Counted from the stretch's first letter, positions 1 to 9,094 are shown. The stretch is 64,000 bases of DNA from Rhodobacter viridis (GCF_003217355.1 NZ_QJTK01000001.1:186001-250000), one strand, 5' to 3'. Program-made: numbers and translations. Notes: a model not told the origin generated them from the sequence alone.

Positions 1-144
1 CTCGCGCCGCTCGTCGTGATGACGCTGCTGCTCGGCATCTATCCGAGCCTTGTGACCGACATGATCGGGCCGTCCGTGGCCAATCTTGTCCAGACTTACC
101 ACGCCGACCTCGGCACCGTCGCGCAAGCGACCGCGGGCAACTGA
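1..144 (+). CDS. nuoM: NADH-quinone oxidoreductase subunit M, C-terminal end (partial)
   Basis: This is the last 47 codons of an open frame that enters from the left edge and stops 12 bases before nuoN. The visible peptide has one hydrophobic segment (LAPLVVMTLLLGIYPSLV) followed by a short soluble tail, as at the C-terminus of the proton-pumping antiporter-like subunit M of respiratory complex I. The identity rests mainly on position: nuoM directly precedes nuoN in bacterial nuo operons. The family cannot be confirmed from 47 residues alone. Confidence 0.85.
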   Translation, partial: LAPLVVMTLLLGIYPSLVTDMIGPSVANLVQTYHADLGTVAQATAGN

Positions 145-156
145 GGAGAAAGACCC

Positions 157-1593
157 ATGACCAAAGCGGAACTCTCTCTCGTCCTGCCCGAAGTGCTGCT
201 CGCCCTTTATGCGATGGGCGTGCTGCTGTTCGGCGTCTGGACCGGCAAGGACAAGGTCGCGAAGCCCATTCTGTGGGCTTCGGCGGCGACCATGCTGGCG
301 CTGGCGCTGATCATCGGCATGGGCACCGGCAAGGACACGGCCTTTGGCGGGCTTTTCATCGCCGACGGCTTTGCGCGCTTCTCGAAAGTGGTGATCCTGA
401 TCTCGGCCGCCGCCGTTCTGGCGATGAGCTCGGACTACATGGGCCGTCGCGGCCTGCTGCGGTTCGAATATCCGATCCTGATCGTGCTGGCCGTCGTCGG
501 CATGATGATGATGGTATCGGCGGGCGATCTGATGTCGCTTTACGTCGGGCTCGAGCTGCAATCGCTCGCGCTTTACGTCGTCGCGGCGCTGCGTCGGGAC
601 TCGGCGGTGTCGTCGGAAGCCGGTCTGAAATACTTCGTGCTCGGCTCGCTGTCGTCGGGTCTGCTGCTTTACGGCGCCTCGCTCGTCTATGGCTTCGCGG
701 GCACCACCACCTTCTCGGGCATCATCACCGTGGTCGAGCAAGGCCACCTGCCGATCGGCCTGCTGTTCGGTCTGGTGTTCCTGCTCGCGGGCCTTGCCTT
801 CAAGGTCTCGGCCGTGCCCTTCCACATGTGGACGCCCGACGTCTACGAAGGCTCGCCCACCCCGGTCACCGCCTTCTTTGCCACCGCGCCGAAACTGGCC
901 GCGATGGCGCTGATCGCGCGGGTCGTGCATGACGCCTTCGGTCAGGTGCCGGGCGAATGGGGTCAGGTTCTGGCCGCGCTCGCGCTCGCCTCGATGTATC
1001 TCGGCGCCATCGCCGGGATCGGTCAGCGCGACATCAAGCGCCTGATGGCCTATTCCTCGATCTCGCACATGGGCTTTGCGCTTCTGGGCCTGAGCGCGGG
1101 CAGTGCCGAGGGCGTGCAGTCGATGCTGATCTACATGACGATCTATATCGTGATGAACGTCGGCACCTTCGCCTTCATCCTGTCGATGGAGCGCGACGGC
1201 AAGCCGGTGACGGAAATCGCGGCGCTGAACATGCTGTCGAAGACCGACCCGGTGAAGGCCTTTGCGCTCTTGGTGCTGCTGTTCAGCTTGGCCGGTGTGC
1301 CGCCGATGCTCGGCTTCTTCGCGAAATTCGCCGTCATCAAGGCGTCGATCGCGGCGGGCTTCGTCTGGGTGCCGGTGGCGGCGGTCGTGGCCTCGGTCAT
1401 CGGTGCCTTCTACTACCTGCGCATCGTCTACTTCATGTACTTCGGCGACAAATCCGAGCCGCTCGACGGCCGGATGCCGGTGCTGCAATTCGCCTTCCTC
1501 GTGCTGGCGGCTGTGGCGATGGTGGGCGGCGCGATCAACATGGTCGGCATCGAAGGCGCGGCGCAGGCTGCGGCGGCCTCCCTTGTCCAGTGA
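157..1593 (+). CDS. nuoN: NADH-quinone oxidoreductase subunit N
   Basis: This is a 478-residue polytopic membrane protein, the usual length for NuoN, an antiporter-like proton-translocating subunit of complex I in the cytoplasmic membrane. It is hydrophobic throughout, with about 14 predicted helices. Family landmarks are the [11 protein letters not shown] segment with its buried glutamate, and the [20 protein letters not shown] segment near residues 213-232 carrying the conserved lysine, HMW and PDVYEGSP. The ATG follows a GAGGAGAAAGA ribosome site 12 bases after the nuoM stop, so the two are co-transcribed. It is the last nuo gene here, and its 3' end overlaps the next gene by 11 bases. Confidence 0.97.
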   Translation: MTKAELSLVLPEVLLALYAMGVLLFGVWTGKDKVAKPILWASAATMLALALIIGMGTGKDTAFGGLFIADGFARFSKVVILISAAAVLAMSSDYMGRRGLLRFEYPILIVLAVVGMMMMVSAGDLMSLYVGLELQSLALYVVAALRRDSAVSSEAGLKYFVLGSLSSGLLLYGASLVYGFAGTTTFSGIITVVEQGHLPIGLLFGLVFLLAGLAFKVSAVPFHMWTPDVYEGSPTPVTAFFATAPKLAAMALIARVVHDAFGQVPGEWGQVLAALALASMYLGAIAGIGQRDIKRLMAYSSISHMGFALLGLSAGSAEGVQSMLIYMTIYIVMNVGTFAFILSMERDGKPVTEIAALNMLSKTDPVKAFALLVLLFSLAGVPPMLGFFAKFAVIKASIAAGFVWVPVAAVVASVIGAFYYLRIVYFMYFGDKSEPLDGRMPVLQFAFLVLAAVAMVGGAINMVGIEGAAQAAAASLVQ

Positions 1594-2341
1594 GGACGAC
1601 TGGCCCGAGGGTGTGGCCCGCCACGTCCTTGGGCAGACAGACTCGACCATGGCCGAAGCGGCCAGACTGGCTCCGCATCTTGCGGGGCCAGCTTGGGTTT
1701 TTGCCCATCGTCAAACCGCGGGGCGGGGCAGGCGGGGCCGCGACTGGCTGATGCCGGAGGGCAATTTCGCCGCGACGCTGGTGCTGCGCCCGGCGGTGAC
1801 GCCCGCGACGGCGGCGCTGTATTCCTTTGTCGCGGCGCTCGCGCTCGATGCGGCGCTGGCCGAGGTTACCGGCCCCGGTCCCGTCACCGCGATCAAATGG
1901 CCCAATGACGTGCTGCTGAACGGCGGCAAGGTCGCCGGGATCTTGCTCGAAAGCGTCGGCACCGGCGGGCAGATCAGCCATCTTGCCATCGGCATCGGCG
2001 TCAATCTGGCCGAGGCGCCGCCCGCCGCGGCGCTCGAACCGGGCGCCGTCGTCCCGGTGTCGCTGGTGGGCGAAACCGGGCTGAAGATCGCCCCGCTGGA
2101 TTTCCTGTCGCCGCTCGCGCGGGCCTTCGCGCATTATGCCGCAACCTTCGAGCGCTATGGTTTCCCCCCCATTCGCGCGGCATGGCTTGCCCGCGCCGCA
2201 AGGATCGGGCAAAGGATCACCGCCCGCACCGGCACCGAGAGCACCACGGGCACCTTCGAGACGATCGACGACACCGGCGCGCTGATCCTTGTGACCGGCT
2301 CGGGGCGGCGGGCGATCTCGGCGGCGGACATCTTCTTCTGA
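1583..2341 (+). CDS. birA: Biotin-[acetyl-CoA carboxylase] ligase
   Basis: This enzyme activates biotin with ATP and attaches it to a lysine of biotin carboxyl carrier proteins. The catalytic landmarks are visible: the biotinyl-adenylate loop GRGRRGRDW near residues 46-54, KWPNDVLL near 105-112, and GILLE after it. The protein is about 252 residues and lacks an N-terminal helix-turn-helix, so it is a monofunctional (group I) ligase and not a biotin-operon repressor. No ATG occurs at the right place. The proposed start is TTG, overlapping the nuoN stop by 11 bases; a GTG further in is the alternative. Its position within the nuo transcript implies translational coupling. Confidence 0.9.
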   Translation: MSSEDDWPEGVARHVLGQTDSTMAEAARLAPHLAGPAWVFAHRQTAGRGRRGRDWLMPEGNFAATLVLRPAVTPATAALYSFVAALALDAALAEVTGPGPVTAIKWPNDVLLNGGKVAGILLESVGTGGQISHLAIGIGVNLAEAPPAAALEPGAVVPVSLVGETGLKIAPLDFLSPLARAFAHYAATFERYGFPPIRAAWLARAARIGQRITARTGTESTTGTFETIDDTGALILVTGSGRRAISAADIFF

Positions 2342-2352
2342 GGGCAAGCCCC

Positions 2353-3129
2353 ATGCTTCTGTGCATCGACTGCGGCAACACCAACACCGTGTTTTCGGTC
2401 TGGGACGGGGTGGAGTTCACCGCCACCTGGCGCATCGCCACCGACCATCGCCGCACCGCCGACGAATATTTCGTCTGGCTGAACACGCTGATGCAACTCA
2501 AGGGCATGCAGGGCAGGATTTCCGAGGCGATCATCTCCTCGACCGCGCCGCGCGTCGTCTTCAACCTCCGAGTGCTCTGCAACCGCTATTTCGATTGCCG
2601 CCCCTATGTCGTCGGCAAGCCGGGCTGCGAATTGCCGGTCGCGCCGCGCGTCGATGTCGGCACCACCGTCGGGCCGGACCGTCTGGTGAACACCGTGGCA
2701 GGCTTCGAACGCCACGGCGGCGATCTGATCGTCGTCGATTTCGGCACCGCCACCACCTTCGACGTGGTCGCCCCCGATGGCGCCTATATCGGCGGCGTGA
2801 TCGCGCCGGGGGTGAACCTGAGCCTTGAGGCGCTGCATATGGCGGCAGCCGCCCTGCCGCATGTCGATGTCACGAAACCGCAAGGCGTGATCGGCACGAA
2901 TACGGTAGCCTGTATCCAATCCGGGGTGTATTGGGGCTATATCGGCCTTGTCGAAGGCATCGTGCGGCAGATCCGGATGGAGCGTGACCGCCCGATGAAG
3001 GTGATTGCCACCGGGGGTCTTGCCTCGCTCTTCGATCTGGGGTTCGATCTGTTCGATAAGGTCGAGGACGACCTGACCATGCATGGTCTGCGTCTGATCT
3101 TCGATTACAACAAGGGACTTGGGGCGTGA
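2353..3129 (+). CDS. coaX: Type III pantothenate kinase
   Basis: This enzyme catalyses the first step of coenzyme A synthesis, ATP-dependent phosphorylation of pantothenate. At 258 residues it matches the CoaX family of the ASKHA fold. The phosphate-binding motif DCGNTNTVFSVWDG is at residues 5-18, GPDRLVNTVAGF lies in the middle, and DFGTATTFDVV follows with the catalytic aspartate. The chosen ATG is 11 bases after the birA stop; the longer upstream frame only shadows birA. The stop overlaps the GTG of the next gene by four bases. coaD, the fourth step of the pathway, lies about 36 kb away in this window. Confidence 0.95.
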   Translation: MLLCIDCGNTNTVFSVWDGVEFTATWRIATDHRRTADEYFVWLNTLMQLKGMQGRISEAIISSTAPRVVFNLRVLCNRYFDCRPYVVGKPGCELPVAPRVDVGTTVGPDRLVNTVAGFERHGGDLIVVDFGTATTFDVVAPDGAYIGGVIAPGVNLSLEALHMAAAALPHVDVTKPQGVIGTNTVACIQSGVYWGYIGLVEGIVRQIRMERDRPMKVIATGGLASLFDLGFDLFDKVEDDLTMHGLRLIFDYNKGLGA

Positions 3130-4802
3130 GCGAGCGACTGATCTACCTTCCTCTGGGCGGTGCCGGCGAAGTCGGCATGAATGCCTATGTCTATGGCTAT
3201 GGGCCCGAGGGGAAGGAACGGCTGATCGTCGTCGATCTGGGTGTGACCTTCCCGGATATGGACGGCTCGCCCGGGGTCGATCTGATCATGGCCGACACGG
3301 CTTGGCTTGAAGCCAACGTCAACCGGATCGATGCGATCTTCCTCACCCACGGTCACGAGGACCATATCGGCGCGATGCCGCATCTGTGGCCCAAGCTGCG
3401 CGCGCCGGTCTTCACCCGCCGCTTCACCGCCGCGCTTGTCGCAATCAAGATGGAAGAGGCCGGGATGGCCTCGGACATGATCCGCGTGGTCGAGCCGCGG
3501 CCGAAGGCGGTCGATGTCGGCCCGTTCCGGGTGCAATTCGTCCCCGTCAGCCACTCGATCCCGGAAAGCTCGGCCTTGATCATCGACACGCCCGCGGGGC
3601 GCATCGTGCATACGGGCGACTTCAAGCTTGATGGCAATCCGGTGGTGGGCGAGCCCTTCGACCCGCTCGAATGGCACGAGATCGCGAACGAGGGCGCGGG
3701 CATCAAGGTGCTCTGCTGCGACTCGACGAACGTCTTCACCCACAACCCGGGCCGGTCGGAATCGACGCTGGTGGCGCCGCTGCGCGATTTCATCGCCTCG
3801 CAAAAGGGGATGGTGGTGGCGACCACCTTCGCCTCGAACGTCGCGCGTCTGAAAACGCTGGCCGAAGCGGGCCGGGCCGCCGGTCGGTCCGTCTGTCTTC
3901 TCGGCCGGGCCATGCGCAAGATGGTGCAGGTCGCGGAAGAGGCGAATGTTCTCAAGGGCTTTCCGGGCACAATTCAGCCCGAGGATGCGGTCGATGTGCC
4001 GCGTGACAGCCTGATGCTGATCGTCACCGGCTCGCAGGGCGAACGCCGGGCGGCGACGGCGCAGCTCAGCCGCGGCAAATATCTGGGCCTGTCGATGAAG
4101 GAAGGGGACACGTTCCTCTTCTCCTCGAAGGTCATTCCGGGCAACGAGCGTGGCGTGATCCGGATCATGAACGCGTTTTCCGAAATGGGCGTCGATGTGG
4201 TCGATGACCGGGGCGGGCTTTACCACGTCTCGGGCCACGCGAACCGCCCCGACCTCGAGGCGGTGCATGACCTGCTGCGGCCGCAGATCCTCATTCCGAT
4301 GCATGGCGAGCACCGCCACCTGCGCGAGCACGCGAAGATCGCGCTGTCGAAGGGCATCGCGACCGAGGTGGCGACGAACGGCACGATGCTTGACCTGACC
4401 GGCCCCGCGCCGAAGGTGGTCGAATATATCGAGACCGGGCGGTTTTATCTGGATGGCACGGTGCTGATCGGCGCGCTCGACGGGGTGGTGCGTGAGCGTA
4501 TCCGCATGGCGCTGAACGGCCATGTGCTGATCACCGTGATCATCGACGAGGACGACGTGCCCTTGGGCGATGCCTGGGTCGAGCTGATGGGCCTGCCCGA
4601 GCGCGGCAAGTCAGGCGGCGACATGATGAAGATCATCGAGGACGAGCTCTCGGCCTTCCTTGAAACCGCGCCCGAGAAGATCGTGCGCGATGACGACAAG
4701 CTGGACGAGGCGCTGCGCCGCATCGCCCGGCAGGTCGCGATGGAAGAGATCGGCAAGAAGCCCGAGGTGACGGTCGTCGTCTCGCGGCTGATGGCCGACT
4801 GA
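3126..4802 (+). CDS. rnj: Ribonuclease J
   Basis: This is a metallo-beta-lactamase/beta-CASP ribonuclease with 5'-3' exonuclease and endonuclease activity on mRNA and rRNA precursors, in the cytoplasm. The zinc-binding signature HGHEDHIGA is at about residues 75-83, and a second metal motif HTGDFKLD and the beta-CASP region follow. The C-terminal GDAWVELMG and QVAMEEIGKKPEVTVVV segments are typical of the RNase J C-terminal domain. At 558 residues it has family length. The start is GTG, in a GTGA overlap with the coaX stop, so it should be coupled to coaX. A terminator hairpin follows. Confidence 0.95.
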   Translation: MSERLIYLPLGGAGEVGMNAYVYGYGPEGKERLIVVDLGVTFPDMDGSPGVDLIMADTAWLEANVNRIDAIFLTHGHEDHIGAMPHLWPKLRAPVFTRRFTAALVAIKMEEAGMASDMIRVVEPRPKAVDVGPFRVQFVPVSHSIPESSALIIDTPAGRIVHTGDFKLDGNPVVGEPFDPLEWHEIANEGAGIKVLCCDSTNVFTHNPGRSESTLVAPLRDFIASQKGMVVATTFASNVARLKTLAEAGRAAGRSVCLLGRAMRKMVQVAEEANVLKGFPGTIQPEDAVDVPRDSLMLIVTGSQGERRAATAQLSRGKYLGLSMKEGDTFLFSSKVIPGNERGVIRIMNAFSEMGVDVVDDRGGLYHVSGHANRPDLEAVHDLLRPQILIPMHGEHRHLREHAKIALSKGIATEVATNGTMLDLTGPAPKVVEYIETGRFYLDGTVLIGALDGVVRERIRMALNGHVLITVIIDEDDVPLGDAWVELMGLPERGKSGGDMMKIIEDELSAFLETAPEKIVRDDDKLDEALRRIARQVAMEEIGKKPEVTVVVSRLMAD

Positions 4803-4827
4803 GCCTTTCGGTCTTCCGAAGGACGCG

Positions 4828-4857
4828 GGCCTCGGCACAGCCGGGGCCTTTCGTTTT
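4828..4857 (+). terminator. Rho-independent terminator after the RNase J gene
   Basis: An 8-base-pair stem (4828-4835 with 4841-4848, one G-U pair) with loop CACAG is followed by TTTCGTTTT. It lies 26 bases after the stop of the RNase J gene and probably ends the nuo-birA-coaX-rnj transcript. Confidence 0.75.
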
Positions 4858-5000
4858 GGGGCTTCGCTGTTGCAGCAATGCCCGTATGCGCCGGTATGCC
4901 GCAAAGCTGCGTGAATTCCGCCTCTTCCGTTCTTGCGCCGTCACTGTGCAGGATTATCTGGACCGCAGATCAGAACAAGAAATCAGCCAAAGGCTTTGAC

Positions 5001-6287
5001 ATGACGCCCATCGACGACCATCCGCTGCGCTATGCGTTGGTGAACGAGCTTCACGCCCGGCCGTTTCCCTCGGTCGGTGTTCCTGCCCATGTCGTCTATC
5101 TTGCGATCAAGGAGCCCTTCGACGCGGCCAACCGCGACCGCGCCAAGGATCACACCCATCTGTGCAACCTGCTGACCCGCTATGGCGCGGCGATCCCGCC
5201 CGCCGATGTCACGCATTACTCGGGCGAGATCGGCCGTCACACGCTGAAATGGGACAGCCACACCGAATTCACCACCTTCCTTGCCTATGCGCCGGGGATT
5301 TCCGCGCGGCCCTTCGATCCGGCCGAGGCCGAGGTGTTTCCGACCGACTGGATTCAGTCGGCGCCGGGGCGACGGCTGGCGGCGGTCTCGATCCGCATTG
5401 ACGAGCTGCCCGAGGATACCGAGGCGATCCTGCCCTTGATCGACAGCTGGTTCGTGCCCGAAAGCCTTGTGTGCACCTGGGTGCTCGAGGAAACCGCGGT
5501 GATCGCCACCGACTTCCGCATCGACCCGGCGGGGCAGATGCGCTTTGCGGTCTTTGCCAAGCCCGGCACGGGGCAGGGGCGGATTGGTCGCATCGTGCAG
5601 CGGATCTGCGAGCTCGAGACCTATCGCGCGATGTCGATGCTGGGTCTGGGCCGGGCGCGGGCGCTGACGCAGACGCTGAATGCGCTCGACCCCGAGCTGA
5701 CCAATCTCGTCGCGCTGATGAACGACGACGCCCATCCGGCCGAGGATACGCTGCACCGGCTGCTGGAGGTCTCGACCGAGCTTGAAAGCCTTGCGGTGAC
5801 GAACACGTTCCGGTTCTCGGCCACCGCGGCCTATGAGGCGATCGTGAACGAGCGGGTCGAGGTGCTTCGTGAAAGCCGCTTCCACGGGCGGCAGAAGTTC
5901 TCCGAATTCATGAACCGCCGCTATGATCCGGCGATGCGGACGGTGAAATCGGCCGAGGTGCGTCTGAATGCGATGGTCGAACGCGCGGCACGGGCGGGCG
6001 AATTGCTGCGCACCCGGGTCGATGTGGCGCGGCAGGCGCAGAACCAGAAACTCTTGGAAAGCATGGACCGGCGCTCGGATCTGCAATTGCAGCTGCAACG
6101 CACGGTCGAGGGGCTGTCGGTGGTGGCGATCAGCTATTACGCGGTCAGCCTTGCGGGCTATGCCGTCTATCCGATCGCCAAGGAGCTGGGCCTGTCGAAG
6201 GAAATGGCCGTCGCCGGTCTGACGCCCTTCGTCGTCGCGATCGTCTGGCTGGCCCTGCGCCGGATCCGGAACGGCGTCGGGCACTGA
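5001..6287 (+). CDS. DUF3422 family membrane-anchored protein
   Basis: This 428-residue protein matches DUF3422, which is of unknown function and common in proteobacteria. The N-terminus HPLRYALVNELHARPFPS is the most recognisable family stretch. The middle is soluble and partly helical. Two hydrophobic helices lie at the C-terminus (LSVVAISYYAVSLAGYAVY, then MAVAGLTPFVVAIVWLAL), so the bulk is probably cytoplasmic with a C-terminal membrane anchor. The ATG was chosen because family similarity begins right there. The gene stands alone between two terminators. Confidence 0.85.
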   Translation: MTPIDDHPLRYALVNELHARPFPSVGVPAHVVYLAIKEPFDAANRDRAKDHTHLCNLLTRYGAAIPPADVTHYSGEIGRHTLKWDSHTEFTTFLAYAPGISARPFDPAEAEVFPTDWIQSAPGRRLAAVSIRIDELPEDTEAILPLIDSWFVPESLVCTWVLEETAVIATDFRIDPAGQMRFAVFAKPGTGQGRIGRIVQRICELETYRAMSMLGLGRARALTQTLNALDPELTNLVALMNDDAHPAEDTLHRLLEVSTELESLAVTNTFRFSATAAYEAIVNERVEVLRESRFHGRQKFSEFMNRRYDPAMRTVKSAEVRLNAMVERAARAGELLRTRVDVARQAQNQKLLESMDRRSDLQLQLQRTVEGLSVVAISYYAVSLAGYAVYPIAKELGLSKEMAVAGLTPFVVAIVWLALRRIRNGVGH

Positions 6288-6316
6288 CCTCTTTCCGGCC
6301 GCAACAGCTTCAATGA

Positions 6317-6344
6317 CAAAAGAAAAGGGGGCCGGTTGGCCCCC
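6317..6344 (-). terminator. Terminator downstream of ilvN
   Basis: A perfect 7-base-pair stem, GGGGGCC with GGCCCCC, has a four-base loop. On the minus strand it is followed by a TTTTCTTTTG tract, giving a classic intrinsic terminator 24 bases after the ilvN stop. On the plus strand the following tract is weaker (TGATGCTTTT), so it may also stop transcripts from the DUF3422 gene. Confidence 0.85.
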
Positions 6345-6367
6345 TGATGCTTTTCCGGATCGGCTGT

Positions 6368-6928
6368 TCAGACGCCGCGCGCCAGCGCCGCGACGCCGGT
6401 GCGGGCCACGTCGACCAGACCGAGCGGCCGCATCAGCTCGGCAAAGGCGTCGATCTTTTCCGAGGTGCCGGTGATCTCGAAGATGAAGCTTTCGAGCGTG
6501 CTGTCGACCACCGAAGCGCGGAAGATATCGGCTAGACGCAAAGATTCCACCCGCTTCTCCCCGGTCGCCGTGACCTTGAACAGCGCCAGTTCCCGCTCGA
6601 CCGCGCGGGCCTCGGTCGTCAGGTCATGGACCTCGTGCACCGGCACGATACGGCCAAGCTGGGCGCGGATCTGCTCGATCACCGCTTCGGTGCCGCGGGT
6701 CACGATGGTGATGCGGCTCCGGTGCCCCTTGTGGTCGATCTCGGCCACGGTGAGGCTGTCGATGTTGTAGCCGCGCCCGGAAAAGAGCCCGATCACGCGG
6801 GCTAGAACCCCTGGTTCGTTCTCGACGATGACGGCGAGCGTGTGGCTGCGTTCGATATCCGAATGGAAGTCGCGCAGGTCATAGGCGGAGTGGCTCGACG
6901 AGCCTTTCTTGATGTTCAGAGCGGCCAT
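6368..6928 (-). CDS. ilvN: Acetolactate synthase small (regulatory) subunit
   Basis: This is the regulatory subunit of acetohydroxyacid synthase; it binds branched-chain amino acids and gives feedback inhibition and full activity. At 186 residues it has the typical size of the long small-subunit type, with an N-terminal ACT domain (HTLAVIVENEPGVLARVIGLFSGRGYN divided by the usual glycine turn) and a C-terminal domain (EKIDAFAELMRPLGLVDVARTG). The start is the ATG of MAALNIKKG, preceded by a GGAGAG ribosome site. It lies 77 bases downstream of ilvB, with a dispersed repeat in between, and is the second gene of the operon. Confidence 0.96.
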   Translation of the reverse strand: MAALNIKKGSSSHSAYDLRDFHSDIERSHTLAVIVENEPGVLARVIGLFSGRGYNIDSLTVAEIDHKGHRSRITIVTRGTEAVIEQIRAQLGRIVPVHEVHDLTTEARAVERELALFKVTATGEKRVESLRLADIFRASVVDSTLESFIFEITGTSEKIDAFAELMRPLGLVDVARTGVAALARGV

Positions 6929-6950
6929 GGGCTCTCTCCTCTCAACGTAT

Positions 6951-7000
6951 GTCTTCTTCTTGGCGCAAATACGCCGGGGGTCCGGGGGCAGCGCCCCCGG
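6951..7000 (+). repeat. Dispersed intergenic repeat, copy 1 (between ilvB and ilvN)
   Basis: The core reads CTTCTTGGCGCAAATACGCC. It is followed by a G-rich inverted repeat: an 8-base arm at 6982-6989 pairs with 6993-7000 around a 3-base loop. It belongs to a family with at least eleven copies in this window, always outside genes. Here it fills the ilvB-ilvN spacer, where its hairpin could affect the ilvB to ilvN ratio. Confidence 0.75.
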
Positions 7001-7005
7001 CGCTC

Positions 7006-8751
7006 TCACACCAGCGCGGCGCCGCCGCGGAAGGCCTCGGCATCGGCCGACAGCAGCATGTCGTTATGCGGCTTGCCCGAGGGGATCATCGGGAAGCAGT
7101 TCTCGTGCTTCTCGACGAGGCAATCGAACAGCACCGGACCGTCGTGGTTGATCATTTCCATGATCGCGTCGTCCAGTTCCTTCGGATCGCGGCAGAGGAT
7201 GCCCTTCCAGCCGAAGCTCTCGGCCAGTTTCACGAAATCGGGCAGGCTTTCCGACCAGCTTTGCGAATAGCGCCCGCCATGCAGCAGATCCTGCCATTGC
7301 CGCACCATCCCCAGACGCTCGTTGTTCAGGATGAACTGCTTGACCGGGGTGCGGAACTGCGTCGCCGTGCCCATTTCCTGCATGTTCATCAGCCACGAGG
7401 CCTCGCCGGCGATGTTGATCACAAGCGCGTCCGGATGCGCGATCTGCACCCCGATCGAGGCCGGGAAGCCATAGCCCATCGTGCCGAGACCGCCCGAGGT
7501 CATCCAGCGGTTCGGCGCCTCGAAGCCCAGATATTGCGCCGCCCACATCTGATGCTGGCCCACTTCCGTGGTGATGTAGCGGTTGCGCCCCTTGGTCAGG
7601 GCCTCCAGCCGCTCCAGCGCATATTGCGGTTTGATGATGCTGTCCGAATTCGTGTAGGCGAGGCAGCGGATCTTCTTCCACTCCTCGATCTTGTGCCACC
7701 ACTTGGCCAGACCGTCCTTGTTCACCTTGCGCCCGCGCGCCTTCCAGACCTTCAGCAGGTCTTCCAGCACATGGCCGATGTCGCCCACGATCGGCAGATC
7801 GACGGTGATGATCTTGTTGATCGACGAGGCGTCGATATCGACATGCGCCTTGGTCGAATGGGGGCTGAAATCGGCGACGCGCCCGGTGATGCGGTCGTCA
7901 AACCGCGCGCCGAGGTTGATCATCAGATCGCAGCCATGCATCGCGAGGTTGGCCTCGTAGAGCCCATGCATGCCGAGCATGCCCAGCCACGACTTTCCGG
8001 AGGCCGGATAGGCGCCGAGCCCCATCAGCGTCGAGGTGATCGGGAAGCCCGTCGCATCGACGAGTTCGCGCAGCAGCTGCGACGCCCCGGCGCCCGAGTT
8101 GATCACGCCACCGCCGGTGTAGAACACCGGCCGCTCGGCCTTTTCGATCAGCTCGACGAGCTTGGTGATCGCGTCGAGATCGCCTTTCACCTTCGGCTGA
8201 TAGTGATCGACACGGGCGAGCTTCGGCCCGGTATATTGGCCGGTGGCGAATTGCACGTCCTTCGGCAGGTCGATCAGCACCGGGCCCGGACGGCCCGAGG
8301 TGGCGACATGGAAGGCCTGATGGATCGTTTCGCTCAGCTTCGCCGGGTCCTTCACCAGCCAGTTGTGCTTGGTGCAGGGACGGGTGATGCCGATCGTGTC
8401 GGCCTCCTGAAAGCCGTCGGTGCCGATCATGAAGGTCGGCACCTGACCCGAGAAGACGACGAGCGGAATGCTGTCCATCAGCGCGTCCGTCAGGCCCGTC
8501 ACGGCATTCGTCGCGCCGGGGCCAGAGGTCACCAGCACCACCCCCGGCTTGCCGGTCGAGCGGGCATAGCCCTCGGCCATGTGCACCGCCGCCTGTTCAT
8601 GCCGCACGAGGATGTGGCGGATGTCGTTTTGCTGGAAGATCGCGTCATAGATCGGAAGAACCGCGCCGCCCGGATATCCGAAGATCGTATCGACCCCCTG
8701 ATCCTTCAGCGCCTGCACCACCATTTCCGCGCCGGTCATCTGCCGCGACAT
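7006..8751 (-). CDS. ilvB: Acetolactate synthase large (catalytic) subunit
   Basis: This is the thiamine-diphosphate- and FAD-dependent enzyme that joins two pyruvates, or pyruvate and 2-oxobutyrate, at the start of valine, leucine and isoleucine synthesis. It has 581 residues. The proton-relay glutamate lies in RHEQAAVHMAEGYAR (E52). The FAD region (GRVADFSPH) and the C-terminal TPP motif with GEASWLMNMQEMGTA are present. The start is the ATG of MSRQMTGAE, 9 bases after an AAAGGACGGAG site. A longer in-frame ATG at 8841 would read through the attenuator and is rejected. Expression should be controlled by the upstream leader. Confidence 0.96.
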   Translation of the reverse strand: MSRQMTGAEMVVQALKDQGVDTIFGYPGGAVLPIYDAIFQQNDIRHILVRHEQAAVHMAEGYARSTGKPGVVLVTSGPGATNAVTGLTDALMDSIPLVVFSGQVPTFMIGTDGFQEADTIGITRPCTKHNWLVKDPAKLSETIHQAFHVATSGRPGPVLIDLPKDVQFATGQYTGPKLARVDHYQPKVKGDLDAITKLVELIEKAERPVFYTGGGVINSGAGASQLLRELVDATGFPITSTLMGLGAYPASGKSWLGMLGMHGLYEANLAMHGCDLMINLGARFDDRITGRVADFSPHSTKAHVDIDASSINKIITVDLPIVGDIGHVLEDLLKVWKARGRKVNKDGLAKWWHKIEEWKKIRCLAYTNSDSIIKPQYALERLEALTKGRNRYITTEVGQHQMWAAQYLGFEAPNRWMTSGGLGTMGYGFPASIGVQIAHPDALVINIAGEASWLMNMQEMGTATQFRTPVKQFILNNERLGMVRQWQDLLHGGRYSQSWSESLPDFVKLAESFGWKGILCRDPKELDDAIMEMINHDGPVLFDCLVEKHENCFPMIPSGKPHNDMLLSADAEAFRGGAALV

Positions 8752-8797
8752 CTTCTCCGTCCTTTCCGGGGGTTTCGAACCCCGCCCGTTCGTCAAC

Positions 8798-8867
8798 AAA
8801 AAGCCCCCGCTGGGTTGGCGAGGGCGCATGGGAACCATCATGGTCGACCGTCACCGGCCCATGCGCC
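8798..8867 (-). promoter_or_regulatory. ilvBN transcription attenuator
   Basis: Two competing hairpins lie between the leader peptide and ilvB. The terminator has arms 8818-8825 and 8803-8810 (8 pairs, one U-G), a 7-base loop and five U residues at 8798-8802. The antiterminator pairs 8858-8867 with 8823-8832, ten perfect base pairs. The two share positions 8823-8825, so they are mutually exclusive. The 8858-8867 arm lies inside codons 11-14 of the leader peptide. A ribosome stalled at the early Leu/Val codons would leave it free to form the antiterminator, whereas a ribosome at the stop would cover it. Confidence 0.88.
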
Positions 8868-8898
8868 AATCCTTCCCTACGACAAGAAGCGAGAGCAT
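8851..8898 (-). CDS. ilvBN leader peptide
   Basis: This is a 15-codon open frame, MLSLLVVGKDWRMGR, with an AAAGGA ribosome site 7 bases before the ATG. Five of codons 2-7 are leucine or valine (Leu, Ser, Leu, Leu, Val, Val), two of the end products of the enzyme encoded downstream. It begins about 22 bases after the predicted transcription start and ends just before the attenuator loop region. Its likely role is to sense charged Leu and Val tRNA and not to make a functional protein. No isoleucine codon is present. Confidence 0.85.
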   Translation of the reverse strand: MLSLLVVGKDWRMGR

Positions 8899-8926
8899 CG
8901 CTGATCCTTTCCCACTATCGCGGCGG

Positions 8927-8955
8927 ACATTAGGGGGCTGCGGCAACAGCGTCAA
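8927..8955 (-). promoter_or_regulatory. Sigma-70-type promoter of the ilvBN leader
   Basis: On the minus strand, TTGACG (8955-8950) and TAATGT (8932-8927) are separated by exactly 17 bases. Transcription should start near 8920, about 22 bases before the leader peptide ATG. Confidence 0.6.
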
Positions 8956-9070
8956 CGGCAAAACCGTGAATATAATGTCGCGCTTTGGGCAAATTGCATT
9001 GCGAAAATTGCGCAAACCGGCAAGTCGCGCGACATTTCCGAAAATTCGCCCCCGGTTCTGGCGGCGCAAG

Positions 9071-9094
9071 GGCGTATTTGGACCAAGAAGAAAC
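9071..9094 (-). repeat. Dispersed intergenic repeat, copy 2
   Basis: Read on the minus strand this is TTTCTTCTTGGTCCAAATAC followed by GCC, the core of the family without the G-rich hairpin. It faces copy 3, about 70 bases away. Confidence 0.65.

Noticed and set aside
6951-7000. Dispersed repeats as insertion-sequence ends
   Set aside because: No transposase frame, no target duplications and no paired ends at IS distances were found; copies are single or closely facing.
8768-8785. tRNA T-arm-like sequence (GGGGTTCGAAACCCC) near ilvB
   Set aside because: No acceptor, D or anticodon arm is arranged around it. It is just a small hairpin before the ilvB ribosome site.
8752-8841. Longer ilvB start at an ATG upstream of the attenuator
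   Set aside because: Translation from there would pass through the terminator hairpin, and the extra residues are not family-like. MSRQMTGAE has a good ribosome site.
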